Positions 1 to 9,424 of a DNA stretch of 64,000 nt are shown piece by piece. Under the pieces are notes generated by a model, which was given only the letters and a program-made list of their open reading frames with translations, was not told the DNA's origin and searched no databases. Position 1 is the stretch's first letter. The number at the start of each line of letters is the position of its first letter. The position numbers were made by a program, and so were the translations under genes. This stretch comes from Opitutus sp. (lineage in GTDB: Bacteria; Verrucomicrobiota; Verrucomicrobiae; Opitutales; Opitutaceae). The stretch is from contig SIBR01000008.1 of assembly GCA_009695065.1 (NCBI GenBank), forward strand, positions 34,925 to 98,924. Reading direction: 5' to 3'.

Positions 1-103
1 GCAAGCGGTCAGAGTGGAATGTTTCACGCTCCACACGAAGCCAAAAAAATCGGGCACGATCCGTTTCCAACCCGACGGGTATCTTTAAGGTTGATGAGCT
101 GAA

Positions 104-168
104 GCTGTAGGAGCGGGTTTATCCCGTGATTCCGACAAGGCATCGCGGCGTAAAGGCGCTCCTACAGC
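104..168. repeat. REPIN-like pair of inverted REP units
   Basis: Two perfect 12-base arms, GCTGTAGGAGCG at 104-115 and its reverse complement at 157-168, face each other across 41 bases. Each arm continues inward into its own small palindrome (GGGTTTATCCC on the left, GGCGTAAAGGCGC on the right) and then a GTGAT/GCGAT tail, so each half is a separate REP unit and the pair has the form of a REPIN. It lies beyond the end of the vanZ-like pseudogene. No second copy was seen in the window. Confidence 0.6.
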
Positions 169-208
169 ATACAATGTTGCAGGCGCATCTGGGTGATGGT
201 TGTCGCGA

Positions 209-619
209 TCAACTGCCCCGCCGCCGGCGCCAGGCTCGGAGCAGACACGCGACGGCGGTCACGCCCAGCCAGCCGAGGAAAAGTCCGAAAAGACTCGCCA
301 GAATATCCCGCCAGTCGAAGAGGCGGCGTGGCAGCCAGATTTGCACAACCTCCAGCCCGGTCGCGAAAACGCCCTGGAGCACCGCTGGACGCCAGCCGCA
401 GCCGAGCAGGGTGAAGCCCACGAGCCCGAACGCGAAAAAGGCGGCGACGTTGCGTGCCACGCCATACTCGTCGACCCACGCGGAAAGCCAGTGCGGCAAC
501 CAAGGCAGTTCGCTGAGCCACGGGGATGCGCGCTAGGCAAAAAACATGAAGAGCCCCACGGCACCGCCCAAGCCAAGCACCTGGATCACCATGAGCCGGC
601 GGCGTTGGACGGAGGTCAT
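209..619 (-). pseudogene. VanZ-like membrane protein, interrupted by an in-frame TAG
   Basis: The reading frame starts at ATG 617-619 with a basic N-terminus and a hydrophobic helix, meets TAG at 533-535, and then continues in the same frame for about 108 codons to 209. The second part carries the VanZ-like pattern: helices at AAFFAFGLVGFTLLG and the EVVQIWLPRRLFDWRDILAS segment, which resembles the family's E-x-x-Q...R..D-x-x-N/S block. The only restart after the stop is a TTG at 497-499, which would lose the first helix. The gene begins 18 bases after the stop of the nuclease gene at 637-1620, so the two look like one operon. VanZ-family proteins are small integral membrane proteins of mostly unknown role. 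Whether the stop is a mutation (Gln or Trp codon to TAG) or a base error cannot be told here. Confidence 0.6.
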
Positions 620-636
620 TTTCAAGCGGCCGCCCC

Positions 637-1620
637 TCATGTCGGGACGGGGAATTCCAACTGGTTGGGCTGCCCGAGGGCGAGCGCGTCGATGCCGCGG
701 GCGCGGAGGGTTACTGCGAACTCGCGGGCGAAACCGTGCACGGTGAGCACGCGCTTGGGTTGCACGAGGTCGACGAAGCGCAGCAGATCGGGGAAATCGG
801 CGTGATCCGAGAGCGGAAATGCGGCATGGCAGCGCAGACGATGGATCGCGCCCGGGTCGAGAGCCCAGCCGGTGATCGCCGCGGTGCGCACGGCCGGGAT
901 GCGGCTCAACAGACCCTGGGAATGCGCCGGACAAATGACGATGTGACCGGCCACTTCGCGAGCGTCGAATTCGCGGTGCGGCGGGAATTCGACGCCCAGT
1001 TGCTCATAGATCCGGGTAAGGCGGAGCGTTTCGCCCTGCAGCATCACGGGCAGACCGGCGCCGCCGAGGGCGCGGAGCACCTCCTGGCTCTTGCCGAGGC
1101 TGTAGCACAGCAGCGCGGGCGTGGCGCCTTCGGCGACGGCGGTCTGGCAAAAGGCGACGAGTTGCGCGATCACCTCCGCCTCCGGCGGGAAGGCGTAGCG
1201 CGGCAGGCCGAACGTCGTCTCCATGATCAGCGTGTCGGCGCGCGGTGTGGCGCACGGCTCGGCGGCGAGACCGGGGCGGAGTTTGAAGTCGCCGGTGTAG
1301 AGCATCGAGCCGTGCTCCCCGGATTCGAGCAGGATCTGGCTCGATCCGAGGATGTGCCCTGCCGGGTACAGCGTGGCGGTGACGCCAAACTCGAGCGCGT
1401 GCGGCCGACCAAAGCGCAGTTCCGTCATCGTCCGGCGGCCGGGGATGCGGGCGTGGAGGAAGCGGGCGGTCGCGGGGGTGCAGAGAATTTCCTTGTGACG
1501 CGCCACGTGGTCGCTGTGAGCGTGCGAGACAAACGCCCGCTCGGCGCGCGCCTGCGCGTCGAGCCACCAGCCGATTTGCGGAAGGTGGAGGCCTTTGCGA
1601 TACGTGACATCCCACGCCAT
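637..1620 (-). CDS. Metallo-beta-lactamase fold beta-CASP nuclease (exonuclease-like)
   Basis: This 327-residue protein has the metallo-beta-lactamase signature H-A-H-S-D-H at residues 33-38, further metal-ligand motifs around PAGHILGS and YTGDFK, and a C-terminal SDHADF motif of the beta-CASP type. Proteins of this size and pattern are annotated as mRNA 3'-end-processing-factor-like or DNA-ligase-associated exonucleases. They are cytoplasmic two-metal hydrolases acting on nucleic acid. The DNA ligase often found next to such genes is not in this window. The ATG at 1618-1620 is followed directly by the conserved N-terminal strand. A vanZ-like pseudogene follows 18 bases downstream. Substrate (DNA or RNA) cannot be settled from sequence. 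Confidence 0.8.
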   Translation of the reverse strand: MAWDVTYRKGLHLPQIGWWLDAQARAERAFVSHAHSDHVARHKEILCTPATARFLHARIPGRRTMTELRFGRPHALEFGVTATLYPAGHILGSSQILLESGEHGSMLYTGDFKLRPGLAAEPCATPRADTLIMETTFGLPRYAFPPEAEVIAQLVAFCQTAVAEGATPALLCYSLGKSQEVLRALGGAGLPVMLQGETLRLTRIYEQLGVEFPPHREFDAREVAGHIVICPAHSQGLLSRIPAVRTAAITGWALDPGAIHRLRCHAAFPLSDHADFPDLLRFVDLVQPKRVLTVHGFAREFAVTLRARGIDALALGQPNQLEFPVPT

Positions 1621-1676
1621 GCCTCACGCAAAGGACGCGGCGGGCGCAACGAAAGGACAAAGCGTGGCCGCCCTGC

Positions 1677-1964
1677 CTAGTTTAGCGCCAGCGCGCCCAG
1701 CACGAGGAATAACAACAGCGCCACGCCGGCGGCCCACCAATACCACTTGAGGCCGTTGACGTCGCGCGATGGTCCGGGCCGATCGGGGCGGGAAGTCGCG
1801 TCATCGTCCGGCCACGCTGCGTCGGGCAGATCGAGGCCATCGTAAACCGATGCATCGCGCCAGCCGGTGCGCTCGTCGGCGCCGCACCCGGGACACGCCC
1901 GGGCCGGGCGGGGAATTGACGCGCCGCAGTTGGCGCATTCGGAGGGCGGGGCCCGCTCAGGCAT
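1677..1964 (-). CDS. Zinc-ribbon protein with a C-terminal membrane anchor
   Basis: This 95-residue protein begins with a four-cysteine zinc ribbon (C-x2-C at residues 10-13 and C-x2-C about 11 residues later), has an acidic, low-complexity middle, and ends in one hydrophobic helix (WWAAGVALLLFLVLGALAL). It is probably held in the inner membrane with the ribbon in the cytoplasm. Its ATG overlaps the last 8 bases of the upstream AI-2E permease gene, so the two are likely translationally coupled. It ends in TAG, which shows that TAG is a normal stop in this genome. No specific function is recognised. Confidence 0.7.
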   Translation of the reverse strand: MPERAPPSECANCGASIPRPARACPGCGADERTGWRDASVYDGLDLPDAAWPDDDATSRPDRPGPSRDVNGLKWYWWAAGVALLLFLVLGALALN

Positions 1965-3105
1965 CGACGGGCTGAAAATATTTCAATTTCACCAAGCGCC
2001 AGGCCGTGACGAAGAACGCCGTCAGCGGCACCGCGAGCACCATGCCGAGCACTCCGCCAAAGGCCGTGCCCCAGAAGAAAATGGCCACGATGATCATCAT
2101 GGGATGCAGTCCCGTGTGGTGCCCCATGATCTTCGGAGTGAGAAACCAGCTTTCGGTGCATTGCACGACCGCCTGCACAATCAGCACGTAGCCGACGAGC
2201 TGCCAGCCGCCGCCCGGTTGAAAAAAAGCCAGCGGCAGGGTGATGAGAAAGCCGAGGATCGTTCCGAGATAGGGCACAACGTTGAGCAAGCCCAGCGCGA
2301 GGCCGATGAAGAGGCCGAATTTCAAACCGATCACCGAGTAACCGATGGCGAAGAGCCCGCCCATGGAAAGGCCGATCAGGAGCTGACCGCGGAAAAACGC
2401 CTCGACGATGGAAACGAACTGAGTGGCGAGAAAGACGACGTCGGTGCGCAACCCGGGGCGCAGGAAGGGAAGATGCCGGCCGAGATTTTCCGTCGATTCC
2501 CGGCGGGCGAGGAGCAGGAAAAAAAGATAAACCGGGATGATCGCGAGATGGGTGAAGAACGCGACGACGTCGAACGCCCCGCCAAATGCCACCCGCAACG
2601 AGGGGATCGTATTGGCAAACAACGCCCGGCTCTCGCCCGTGAGCGCGTCCGTCACGGTCCGCACGCCCGGATTGGCCAGCTGCCGGCGGGCGAGCTCGAT
2701 CCACTGCGGATAATTTTCCTGAATATAGTTCGCGGCTTTTTCCCAGAGGGTGGGAAGGTAGGCGACGAATTCGATCAACTGTGCGGCGATGGGGGGGGCC
2801 AGGAGCAACAGGGTGCCACCGACGACGAGGACAAACCCGCCGTAGAGCAGAATGACCGCCGTCAACCGGCGCAAGGCGAGCCGGCGCTGCACCACCTCCA
2901 CCACCGGCCGCAGAATCAACGCCAGGACGCCGGCCACCGCCAGCGGCCAGATGACACTCGCAAAAAACGCGAGCAGCCGCCCGAAGACGATGAAGGTGAG
3001 AATCAGCAGGGTCGCCGAGGCGACCACTGCCAGGACGGTCAGGGCGAAGCCAATAGTGCGTCGCTGGCTGGCGGAAAAAAAAGGCGGGGGGGATTCGGCG
3101 GACAC
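1957..3105 (-). CDS. AI-2E family transporter (PerM/YdiK-like permease)
   Basis: This 382-residue integral membrane protein has about eight hydrophobic helices: two pairs in the first 150 residues, an amphipathic middle (residues about 150-220), then four long helices ending in the GLHPMMIIVAIFFWG...GVLGMVLAVPLTA block typical of the AI-2E/PerM family. Family members export small solutes or act in Na+/H+ exchange; transport of AI-2 is established for only a few. The start is GTG at 3103-3105. The 3' end overlaps the next gene by 8 bases. The region upstream belongs to the remnant of an exporter gene, so this gene probably has its own promoter in 3106-3219. Confidence 0.85.
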   Translation of the reverse strand: MSAESPPPFFSASQRRTIGFALTVLAVVASATLLILTFIVFGRLLAFFASVIWPLAVAGVLALILRPVVEVVQRRLALRRLTAVILLYGGFVLVVGGTLLLLAPPIAAQLIEFVAYLPTLWEKAANYIQENYPQWIELARRQLANPGVRTVTDALTGESRALFANTIPSLRVAFGGAFDVVAFFTHLAIIPVYLFFLLLARRESTENLGRHLPFLRPGLRTDVVFLATQFVSIVEAFFRGQLLIGLSMGGLFAIGYSVIGLKFGLFIGLALGLLNVVPYLGTILGFLITLPLAFFQPGGGWQLVGYVLIVQAVVQCTESWFLTPKIMGHHTGLHPMMIIVAIFFWGTAFGGVLGMVLAVPLTAFFVTAWRLVKLKYFQPVDA

Positions 3106-3219
3106 GGCGGAACGGCAAAAGAGGCCAGAAGCGGGCGGGAGGCCAGTCTGAAACTGCGGCCCGACACTGGGAGCGCGGAAGGGTGGTAGGTCGCCGGGCC
3201 GGCGAACGGAACGCCGGGC

Positions 3220-4400
3220 TTAACGATTCGCACCGGACCGCATCGGAAACGGTGCCGCGGTCCGACCGGTGTGGTGACGCCAGAACCAGCGAGCCATCGC
3301 GGGCAGCAGGATGATCGCGGCCACCATGCTGACCAAAAACATGAACGTGAGCAGCAGTCCCATGTCGGCCTGAAACTTCATGTCGGGAAAAATCTAGGTG
3401 CTCACGCCGATCGCCAGCGTCCGGCCGGTGAAGACCACGGCAACGCCCGCGTCTTTGAGGGCGGAGAACATGGCGTCCTCGAAGTATTCGCCGGCCTTCA
3501 GCTCGGCCTGCAGCCGGGCGAAGATATAGATGCCGTAGTCGACGCCGAGGGCGACGACGGGCAGCGTTGACGTCTTCAAGCCGATGCCGAGGTAGGCCAT
3601 GAGCGCGTAGGCGAGAAGGCTGACCAGGGCGAGCGGCACCACGATGCAAAGGGCGACCCGGACGTCGCGAAAGGTGATCAGGCAGAGTGCGATCACGGCC
3701 CCGAAAACCCAGAGCAGGATCGGATGCCCGGCGGCGGCGACCACCTCGTTGGTGGCGGCCATCACGCCGGCGTTGCCGCTGGCGAGGAGAAATTTCGCCT
3801 TGGGCGAGGGATGCCCGGCGGCAAAGGCCTTCACCGCGTCGGTGACCGCGAGGAGCGTCTCGGCCTTGTGGTCCGAGAGAAAAATCATGACGGGCATCAC
3901 ACTGGCGTCGGCGTTGAGCAGGCTGGTGGCGGTCTCGATGGGCGAGACGACCTGCGCGAGCGTCTGCGGATTGCGGGGCAGGATGCGCCATTTCAAGGAA
4001 CCCTCGCTGTAGCCCGCGTTGATCGTCTTGGCGACGGAGGGCAGCGAGACCACGGACTGCACGCCGGGAACGGCGCGGATCCGGCCTTCGAACTGGTCCA
4101 TCAACGTGACAACCTCGTAGTCGACGCAGCCGTTGGGAACGGGCTCGACGATGGCGGAGAGGATATCGAGCCCGATGCTGAACTTCGACGTGATGACGCG
4201 GGTGTCCTGATGGTAGCGGGAGTTTTGCCGCAACTCCGGAATGCCCGCCTGGGTGTCGCCGATGCGCACCGCGCTGTCCTTCCAGTAGCCCCAGGCCCCG
4301 AGCGCAAAACAGAGGACGATGATGACCATCGAGAGCCGCGGTTTCATGCTCCGGGCGAGCTTGTTCCAGAGGCGGTTGTCCCGGTGCAGCGGAGAGCCGA
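3220..4400 (-). pseudogene. MMPL/RND-type exporter, C-terminal half only, with an internal TAG
   Basis: The translation from about 4400 matches the second half of an MMPL (RND-superfamily) exporter: a membrane helix ([16 protein letters not shown]), a large periplasmic domain, then helices with the VALGVDYGIYIFARL motif of the proton-relay region. Full proteins of this group are near 780 residues with a matching first half. That half is absent and the uvrA gene starts at 4464 on the other strand. The frame also hits TAG at 3394-3396, inside the conserved GVST-x-IFPDMKFQADMG segment where relatives usually have Trp, and resumes to a TAA at 3220-3222 through two more helices. The gene is therefore both 5'-truncated and interrupted. 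Relatives of this subgroup are often linked to lipid or hopanoid export, but that is only family knowledge. Confidence 0.75.
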
Positions 4401-4463
4401 GCGGTGACGCGACGCGAACGTTTTGACGCCCGGCGTTTTTCAGCAAGGTTGCATGTTCCACTC

Positions 4464-7328
4464 ATGCACGCCCCAACCCACATTCACATCAAAGGTGCGC
4501 GCGAACACAATTTGCAGAACCTCGAGTTGCGCATTCCCCGCGGCAAGCTCGTGGTCATCACCGGCCCGAGCGGCTCCGGAAAATCGTCGCTCGCCTTCGA
4601 CACGATCTACGCGGAGGGCTACCGCAAATACATCGAGTCGCTGAGCACGCAGGCCCGGCAGGTGCTCGACCAGCTGAAGCGGCCGGAGGTCGATTTCATT
4701 CACGGCCTCTCGCCGGTGCTCGCGATCGAGCAGCGAACCGGCGGCGGCGGTCCCCGCAGCACGATCGCGACGGCGACGGAGATCGCCGACTACGCCCAGT
4801 TGCTCTGGGCGCTCGTCGGCGAGCAACAGTGTCCGAAGGATGACGGCCGGGTCGTGCAGCGTTCGTTGGCCGACAATGTGCAGCGGGTGTTGGCGGAATG
4901 CGCCGGAGAACGGGTGATGTTGCTCGCCCCCGCGCTGCGCGCCAAACCCAGCGTTCTGCGCGACGAGCTGCCCCGCCTCCGGCAGCGCGGCTTTCAACGC
5001 GTGCGGTTGGACGGTGAGATCAAGACGCTGGACGACACCCGCATCCTGCCCACCGGCATCGGGACCCGCGAAATCGTGGTCGATCTGGTGGTGGACCGGC
5101 TGGTGGCGACGGTAGATCAGCGGAGCCGTCTGGCCGACTCGCTCGAGCTGGCGTTTCGCGAGGGGAATGATCGGGCGATCGTGCTCGCCCAGAAAAATGC
5201 CGAGGACCCGTGGCGCGAGCTGCAACTCAGCCAGTCGCGGGCGTGCGAAATTTGCGGGGACGTTTTTGAGAAACTGGCGCCCCGGCATTTCTCGTTCAGT
5301 CATCGCGAGGGCGCCTGCCCGACGTGCGACGGGCTCGGTCGCAAGCTGCGCTTCGTGCCCGAACTGGTCATCCCCGATCCCGAAAAATCGGTGCGGGAAG
5401 GGGCGATCAAGCCCTGGCGGATCGGAGGAAAAAATCTCATCATCAAACACAACGCGCAGCTCAAACAGCTGGCGGAGCAACTGCCGTTCGACGCCGATGT
5501 GCCGTGGAAGAAACTGCCGGAGGAGACGCGCCAAGTGCTGCTGCGGGGAGCGGGAGAGCGCCAGTTTGCCTTCAAGCTGCGCCGCATGCGCGAGGCGAAG
5601 GCGATGCCGTTTGCCGGGATCATCGGCGATCTGGAGGAAAGTTTCCGGCACACGGACAGCGATGGCTTCCGCGCCCGCCTGACAACGTTCATGGTGAGCG
5701 GCGAGTGTCCCGAATGTCATGGCACTCGGTTGAGTGCCCACAGCGGGGCCGTGCGCGTCGCGGGCAAGACCTTCCCGGAATTCATGGCCTTCGATGTGGC
5801 CGGGGCCCACGGTTTCGCCCGCGATCTCGTGGCGATGCACGGGGCGGGCGAGGCCACCCGCGAGGTGGTCACGGGCATCGAACAGCGCCTGCACTTCCTG
5901 CTCGAGACGGGTCTCGGTTACCTGACATTGGAACGCGACTACGGCACCCTGTCCGGCGGAGAAGCGCAACGTGTGCGGCTGGCGACGCAGCTGGGCATGG
6001 GACTGGTGGGGGTAATTTATGTGCTCGATGAACCGAGCATCGGTCTGCACCCGCACGACAATCAGAAGCTGCTCGACACGATCGTGGCCCTGCGCGATCG
6101 CGGCAACACCGTGCTGGTCGTGGAGCACGACGAGGACACCATCCGCCTCGCCGACGAACTCATCGAACTCGGACCCGAAGCCGGCCGCGAGGGCGGGCAG
6201 TTGCTTTTTCAGGGCTCGCCCGAGGCCTGTGCGCGGCTTTCGGCAAAGCAGTCCCGGACGGGGCCCTATCTCTCGGGCAAACTGTCCGTGTTGCGCGACG
6301 CCAAGGGGAAAACACCGGATGGCGCCTGGCTGACGGTGCGCGAGGCACGGGCCAACAACCTCCGCGGAATCGACGCCAAATTCCCGGTGGGTTTGCTGAC
6401 GTGCGTGACCGGCGTCAGCGGTTCGGGCAAGAGCACGCTGGTCAACGATGTGCTGGCCGCCGCGGCCGCGCGAAAGCTCAACGGCGCGAAGACGATTCCC
6501 GGCCAACACCGGCAGATCGAAAATCTGGATTTCTTCGAGAAGCTCGTGCAGGTCGATCAGGAGCCGATCGGACGCAGCCCGCGGTCGAATCCCGCGAGCT
6601 ATGTCGACCTGCTCCCCCTGTTGCGTGACCTCTACGCCCAGGTGCCGCTCGCTAAGGTCCGCGGCTACAAGGCCAGCCGGTTCTCCTTCAACGTGCGTGG
6701 CGGCCGTTGTGAGCGCTGTCAGGGCGACGGCATGATCAAGCTCGACATGCAGTTCATGCCGGACGCCTACGCGCCGTGTCCCAGCTGCGGCGGCCGCCGC
6801 TTCAACCGCGAGACCCTTGAGATCTTGTTTCACGGGAAATCGATCGCCGACGTGCTGGACATGACGGTGCGGGAGGCGATCGCGCTCTTCCGCAATATTC
6901 CGCGCGTGATGGACAAGCTGCAGACGCTGGATGCGGTCGGACTGGGTTACCTGAGTCTTGGGCAGTCGGCGACGACCCTTTCCGGCGGCGAAGCACAGCG
7001 GATCAAACTTTCGCTGGAGCTGAGCAAGCGGCAGCAGGGCGCGACGCTCTACGTCCTCGATGAACCGACGACTGGCCTGCACTGGACCGACATCCAGAAA
7101 CTGATGGATCTGCTCTTCAAACTGCGCGATGCGGGCAACACGGTGATCGTCATCGAGCACAATCTGGATGTGATCAATCTGGCCGACTGGCTGATCGATC
7201 TGGGGCCGGGGGGAGGGCGCGAAGGCGGCGAGCTGATTTATGCCGGCACCCGGACCGAGATTGAGGACTGCGAGCGGTCGCTCACCGGCAAGGCGCTCAA
7301 GCGCTGGCGCGGCACGCCACGCGGTTAA
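4464..7328 (+). CDS. uvrA: UvrABC excinuclease subunit A
   Basis: This 954-residue ATPase carries out damage recognition in nucleotide excision repair and loads UvrB onto DNA. It shows two ABC modules: Walker [10 protein letters not shown] at about residues 34-42 with signature TLSGGEAQR near 495, and Walker [10 protein letters not shown] near 650 with signature TLSGGEAQR near 840. Each is followed by a VLDEP Walker B. The zinc-binding pairs CEIC...CPTC and CERC...CPSC are present in their usual places. The ATG at 4464 places the IKGAREHNL start motif eight residues in; the longer in-frame extension upstream lies in the exporter remnant and is unlikely to be coding. The gene stands alone, convergent with the tonB-like pseudogene, whose stop overlaps its own by three bases. 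Confidence 0.96.
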   Translation: MHAPTHIHIKGAREHNLQNLELRIPRGKLVVITGPSGSGKSSLAFDTIYAEGYRKYIESLSTQARQVLDQLKRPEVDFIHGLSPVLAIEQRTGGGGPRSTIATATEIADYAQLLWALVGEQQCPKDDGRVVQRSLADNVQRVLAECAGERVMLLAPALRAKPSVLRDELPRLRQRGFQRVRLDGEIKTLDDTRILPTGIGTREIVVDLVVDRLVATVDQRSRLADSLELAFREGNDRAIVLAQKNAEDPWRELQLSQSRACEICGDVFEKLAPRHFSFSHREGACPTCDGLGRKLRFVPELVIPDPEKSVREGAIKPWRIGGKNLIIKHNAQLKQLAEQLPFDADVPWKKLPEETRQVLLRGAGERQFAFKLRRMREAKAMPFAGIIGDLEESFRHTDSDGFRARLTTFMVSGECPECHGTRLSAHSGAVRVAGKTFPEFMAFDVAGAHGFARDLVAMHGAGEATREVVTGIEQRLHFLLETGLGYLTLERDYGTLSGGEAQRVRLATQLGMGLVGVIYVLDEPSIGLHPHDNQKLLDTIVALRDRGNTVLVVEHDEDTIRLADELIELGPEAGREGGQLLFQGSPEACARLSAKQSRTGPYLSGKLSVLRDAKGKTPDGAWLTVREARANNLRGIDAKFPVGLLTCVTGVSGSGKSTLVNDVLAAAAARKLNGAKTIPGQHRQIENLDFFEKLVQVDQEPIGRSPRSNPASYVDLLPLLRDLYAQVPLAKVRGYKASRFSFNVRGGRCERCQGDGMIKLDMQFMPDAYAPCPSCGGRRFNRETLEILFHGKSIADVLDMTVREAIALFRNIPRVMDKLQTLDAVGLGYLSLGQSATTLSGGEAQRIKLSLELSKRQQGATLYVLDEPTTGLHWTDIQKLMDLLFKLRDAGNTVIVIEHNLDVINLADWLIDLGPGGGREGGELIYAGTRTEIEDCERSLTGKALKRWRGTPRG

Positions 7329-8135
7329 ATAATTTCTCCAGCCCCCGCCTCGCGAGTGGTCTTCGTCCAGTGGGCGAGCCCGGTTCGCGCGGTCTCCCGG
7401 GGGCCGCAGGTTGGGCTCAGAATCCGCGGTCGCCGCCGCCCGTACGTCCCCCGCGCTTCTTCCATGAATCGAAGCGTGGTCGTTGCCTGGACGCAGACGG
7501 GCTTTCCCTTCTGGAGGGGAGGGGCGTAGGTGGTGAGCGCGATGGCTCTTTGCGCCGGGCCGATAAACTCGGGACGCAGCTTTTCCGGGAAGACGGGATT
7601 GACGGTCGTGCCGTCGGGCGCGACGACGAAATCAACCTTGATTTTCTCGTCGATCTTGGGGCCGGCAAGCGAAGGCGGAAACTCGGGTTTCACTTCCTTT
7701 TTCACCTTCAACTTTCCACTGAACTCCTTCCGGGCGAGGGCCGGCTCGGGCAGGATCAGGAACACCTTGCGCTTGAACACCGCATTCACCTGTTGATCGA
7801 ATGGGGCGTAAAACTGGAAAGGAACGTTTACTTTGAATTCGGATGGTACGCCGTCCCGAACGCCCGGCTCAAATTGCCACTGGCTGACCACCGCGAGCGC
7901 CGCCTTGCCGAAGGCATCGTGGTCCGACCTTGCAACGCTTGCGTCGGGCGACCGAGCCGTCCGCTTTGACGGTCAAGGCAATTTCGCCGCCGCTGCGTCC
8001 GCTGTCGATGCGTTCGCTGGGGTAGACCGGCGAAGGGGTTTTAACGGGCTTCGGCCCGACACTGTCGGCGGGTGCGACCAAGGCGGCCAGCACGAGCCAT
8101 CCGGCAATCGAATATGCGGTCAGCGTCTTTTTCAT
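7325..8135 (-). pseudogene. TonB-like periplasmic protein with a frameshift between two TonB-type domains
   Basis: The ATG at 8133-8135 opens a short signal-like segment (MKKTLTAYSIAGWLVLAAL) and then a first TonB C-terminal-type domain (PSPVYPSERID...GGEIALTVKADGSV). In a CCC run near 7946 the frame shifts by one base. The other frame then continues as SVARSDHDAFGKAALAVVSQWQFEP, which is exactly the expected continuation, followed by a second TonB-like domain (KIKVDFVVAPDGTTVNPVFPEKL). One extra C explains the break. The tail after FMEEARGTYG is not family-like. The gene lacks the proline-rich spacer of a true TonB, so it may have been a periplasmic relative rather than an energy transducer. 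A one-base assembly error would restore it. Confidence 0.65.
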
Positions 8136-8261
8136 ATTGGAGCGGGGCGGTAAGGGTCGGGGCCGATGTGATTGCGGCGCCCGCAACGGGGGATTTTCGA
8201 AGTTACGGGTCAGACGCTCCGGCGGCTATTTCATTTCGCCGCCGGCAGGAGTTATTATTTA

Positions 8262-8291
8262 CGCGGGGCGGCCTTGCCCGACCGCCCCGCG
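8262..8291 (-). terminator. Candidate intrinsic terminator behind yebC
   Basis: A perfect 10-bp stem (CGCGGGGCGG at 8262-8271 with CCGCCCCGCG at 8282-8291) encloses a 10-base loop about 40 bases past the yebC stop. On the minus strand it is followed by an A/T-rich tract (TAAATAATAA), not a pure T run, so termination may be partial. Confidence 0.45.
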
Positions 8292-8330
8292 CGGGGGCGC
8301 AATTTTTGGACCCCGGCAGATTTCAGCCGC

Positions 8331-9062
8331 CTACTTGACCGCCGCCCAGACCCGTTGCACGTCGTCGTTATCTTCAAGGGCCTGAAGAAATTCGCCGACT
8401 TCGCCACTCTGTCCCTCATCTAGGGTGGGATACATCTTCGCCACGTAGCCAAGCTCCGCGGTGATGACTTGCCAGCCGTTCTGCTTCAGCCAAGTGGCCG
8501 CGGCGTGAACGGCCGCGCGACCGGTGAGAAAACGAGCCCCGGCATATCCCTCGGGTATGTCGTCGTTCTGCGCATGCGTCAGCGGCTGGAATTCGTTGGC
8601 GCCGGCTTCGATGCCTGCGGCTTCCAGATCCGCCGCGGCGTCCGGATGGTGGGCTTCGACGATGCCGGCATGATCGAACAGGAATTTATTGCTGCCCGCG
8701 CCGCCGAGCGTCCCCTTCTTGAAAAGCAGACGGATATCTCCGGCACTGCGGTTGTGATTGTCGGTCATGACTTCGACGATGACCGGCACCTTGTGCGGTG
8801 CATAGCCTTCGTAGACGACATGCTCCAGGGCAAGTTTGTCGTCGCCACCGCCAGATCCTTTGCTGATGGCCCGCTGGATCACATCGCGGGTCACGCTGGC
8901 CTTCTTGGCCTTCTCCACCGCGGCGAACAGTCGGGCATTGGCCTCGATGTCGGCACCGCCAAGTTTAGCCGCGACGGTGATTTCCTTGACCAGTTTGCCG
9001 ACGACCTGACCCTTTTTAAGGTTAACGATCGCGCGCTTTGCGTGGAGCCATTGACGTCCCAT
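8331..9062 (-). CDS. yebC: YebC/PmpR-family regulator or translation factor
   Basis: This 243-residue protein opens with the hallmark MGRQWLHAKR...KKGQVVGKLVKEI, the N-terminal three-helix part of the YebC/PmpR/TACO1 family, followed by the conserved ...VYEGYAPHKVPVIVEVMTDN block and the C-terminal alpha/beta domain. Members bind DNA as transcriptional regulators in some bacteria; others are implicated in helping ribosomes through proline-rich stretches. It is cytoplasmic. The ATG at 9060-9062 begins the conserved motif directly. It stands alone between the tonB-like relic and a 360-base gap, with a terminator-like hairpin behind it. Confidence 0.92.
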   Translation of the reverse strand: MGRQWLHAKRAIVNLKKGQVVGKLVKEITVAAKLGGADIEANARLFAAVEKAKKASVTRDVIQRAISKGSGGGDDKLALEHVVYEGYAPHKVPVIVEVMTDNHNRSAGDIRLLFKKGTLGGAGSNKFLFDHAGIVEAHHPDAAADLEAAGIEAGANEFQPLTHAQNDDIPEGYAGARFLTGRAAVHAAATWLKQNGWQVITAELGYVAKMYPTLDEGQSGEVGEFLQALEDNDDVQRVWAAVK

Positions 9063-9424
9063 GGCAGGGAGAGTGGTAACGGCGGCGACGTGGGCAACGC
9101 CGAAGTGCGGTGCCTAATGATTGCATTCGCCGCTGTAGCAAAGCCAGCACATCAAAAGTACAATCACCGAGAATATCGCGACCAGAAGCATGTCAGCCGA
9201 TTTGGGGGAGAAGCGGGGTTGAAGCTGATGCGAAGCAAACGTGGAACGAGGCATTGGCCAGCTTAAAGATCGTTTTATCCCGGCGAAATCATTTTGAACG
9301 TTTCCGCGCTGGGGAGTGCCCGGGATCAGTCCGGGTGGTTTCGAACTAGGATGTCGCGGGTAACAAAACGCGTCTTGAGCGCTTTTCCTTTGCGCCGACC
9401 GCCGGGTTTTGGCGGCATTCTGCC
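9063..9424. other. 362-base gap without a confident gene
   Basis: This divergent spacer separates yebC (minus) from dinB (plus) and should hold both promoters. A 25-codon minus-strand reading frame at 9114-9191 encodes one hydrophobic helix ending in a CYSGECNH tail. It has no convincing ribosome binding site, so it is left uncalled. No SOS box was recognised upstream of dinB by eye. Confidence 0.4.

Noticed and set aside
4440..7160. A 900-codon open frame antisense to uvrA
   Set aside because: It has no family similarity and mirrors the codon pattern of uvrA; in GC-rich DNA such shadow frames are common.
9114..9191. A 25-codon hydrophobic reading frame between yebC and dinB
   Set aside because: No ribosome binding site and no way to show conservation; mentioned in the gap entry only.
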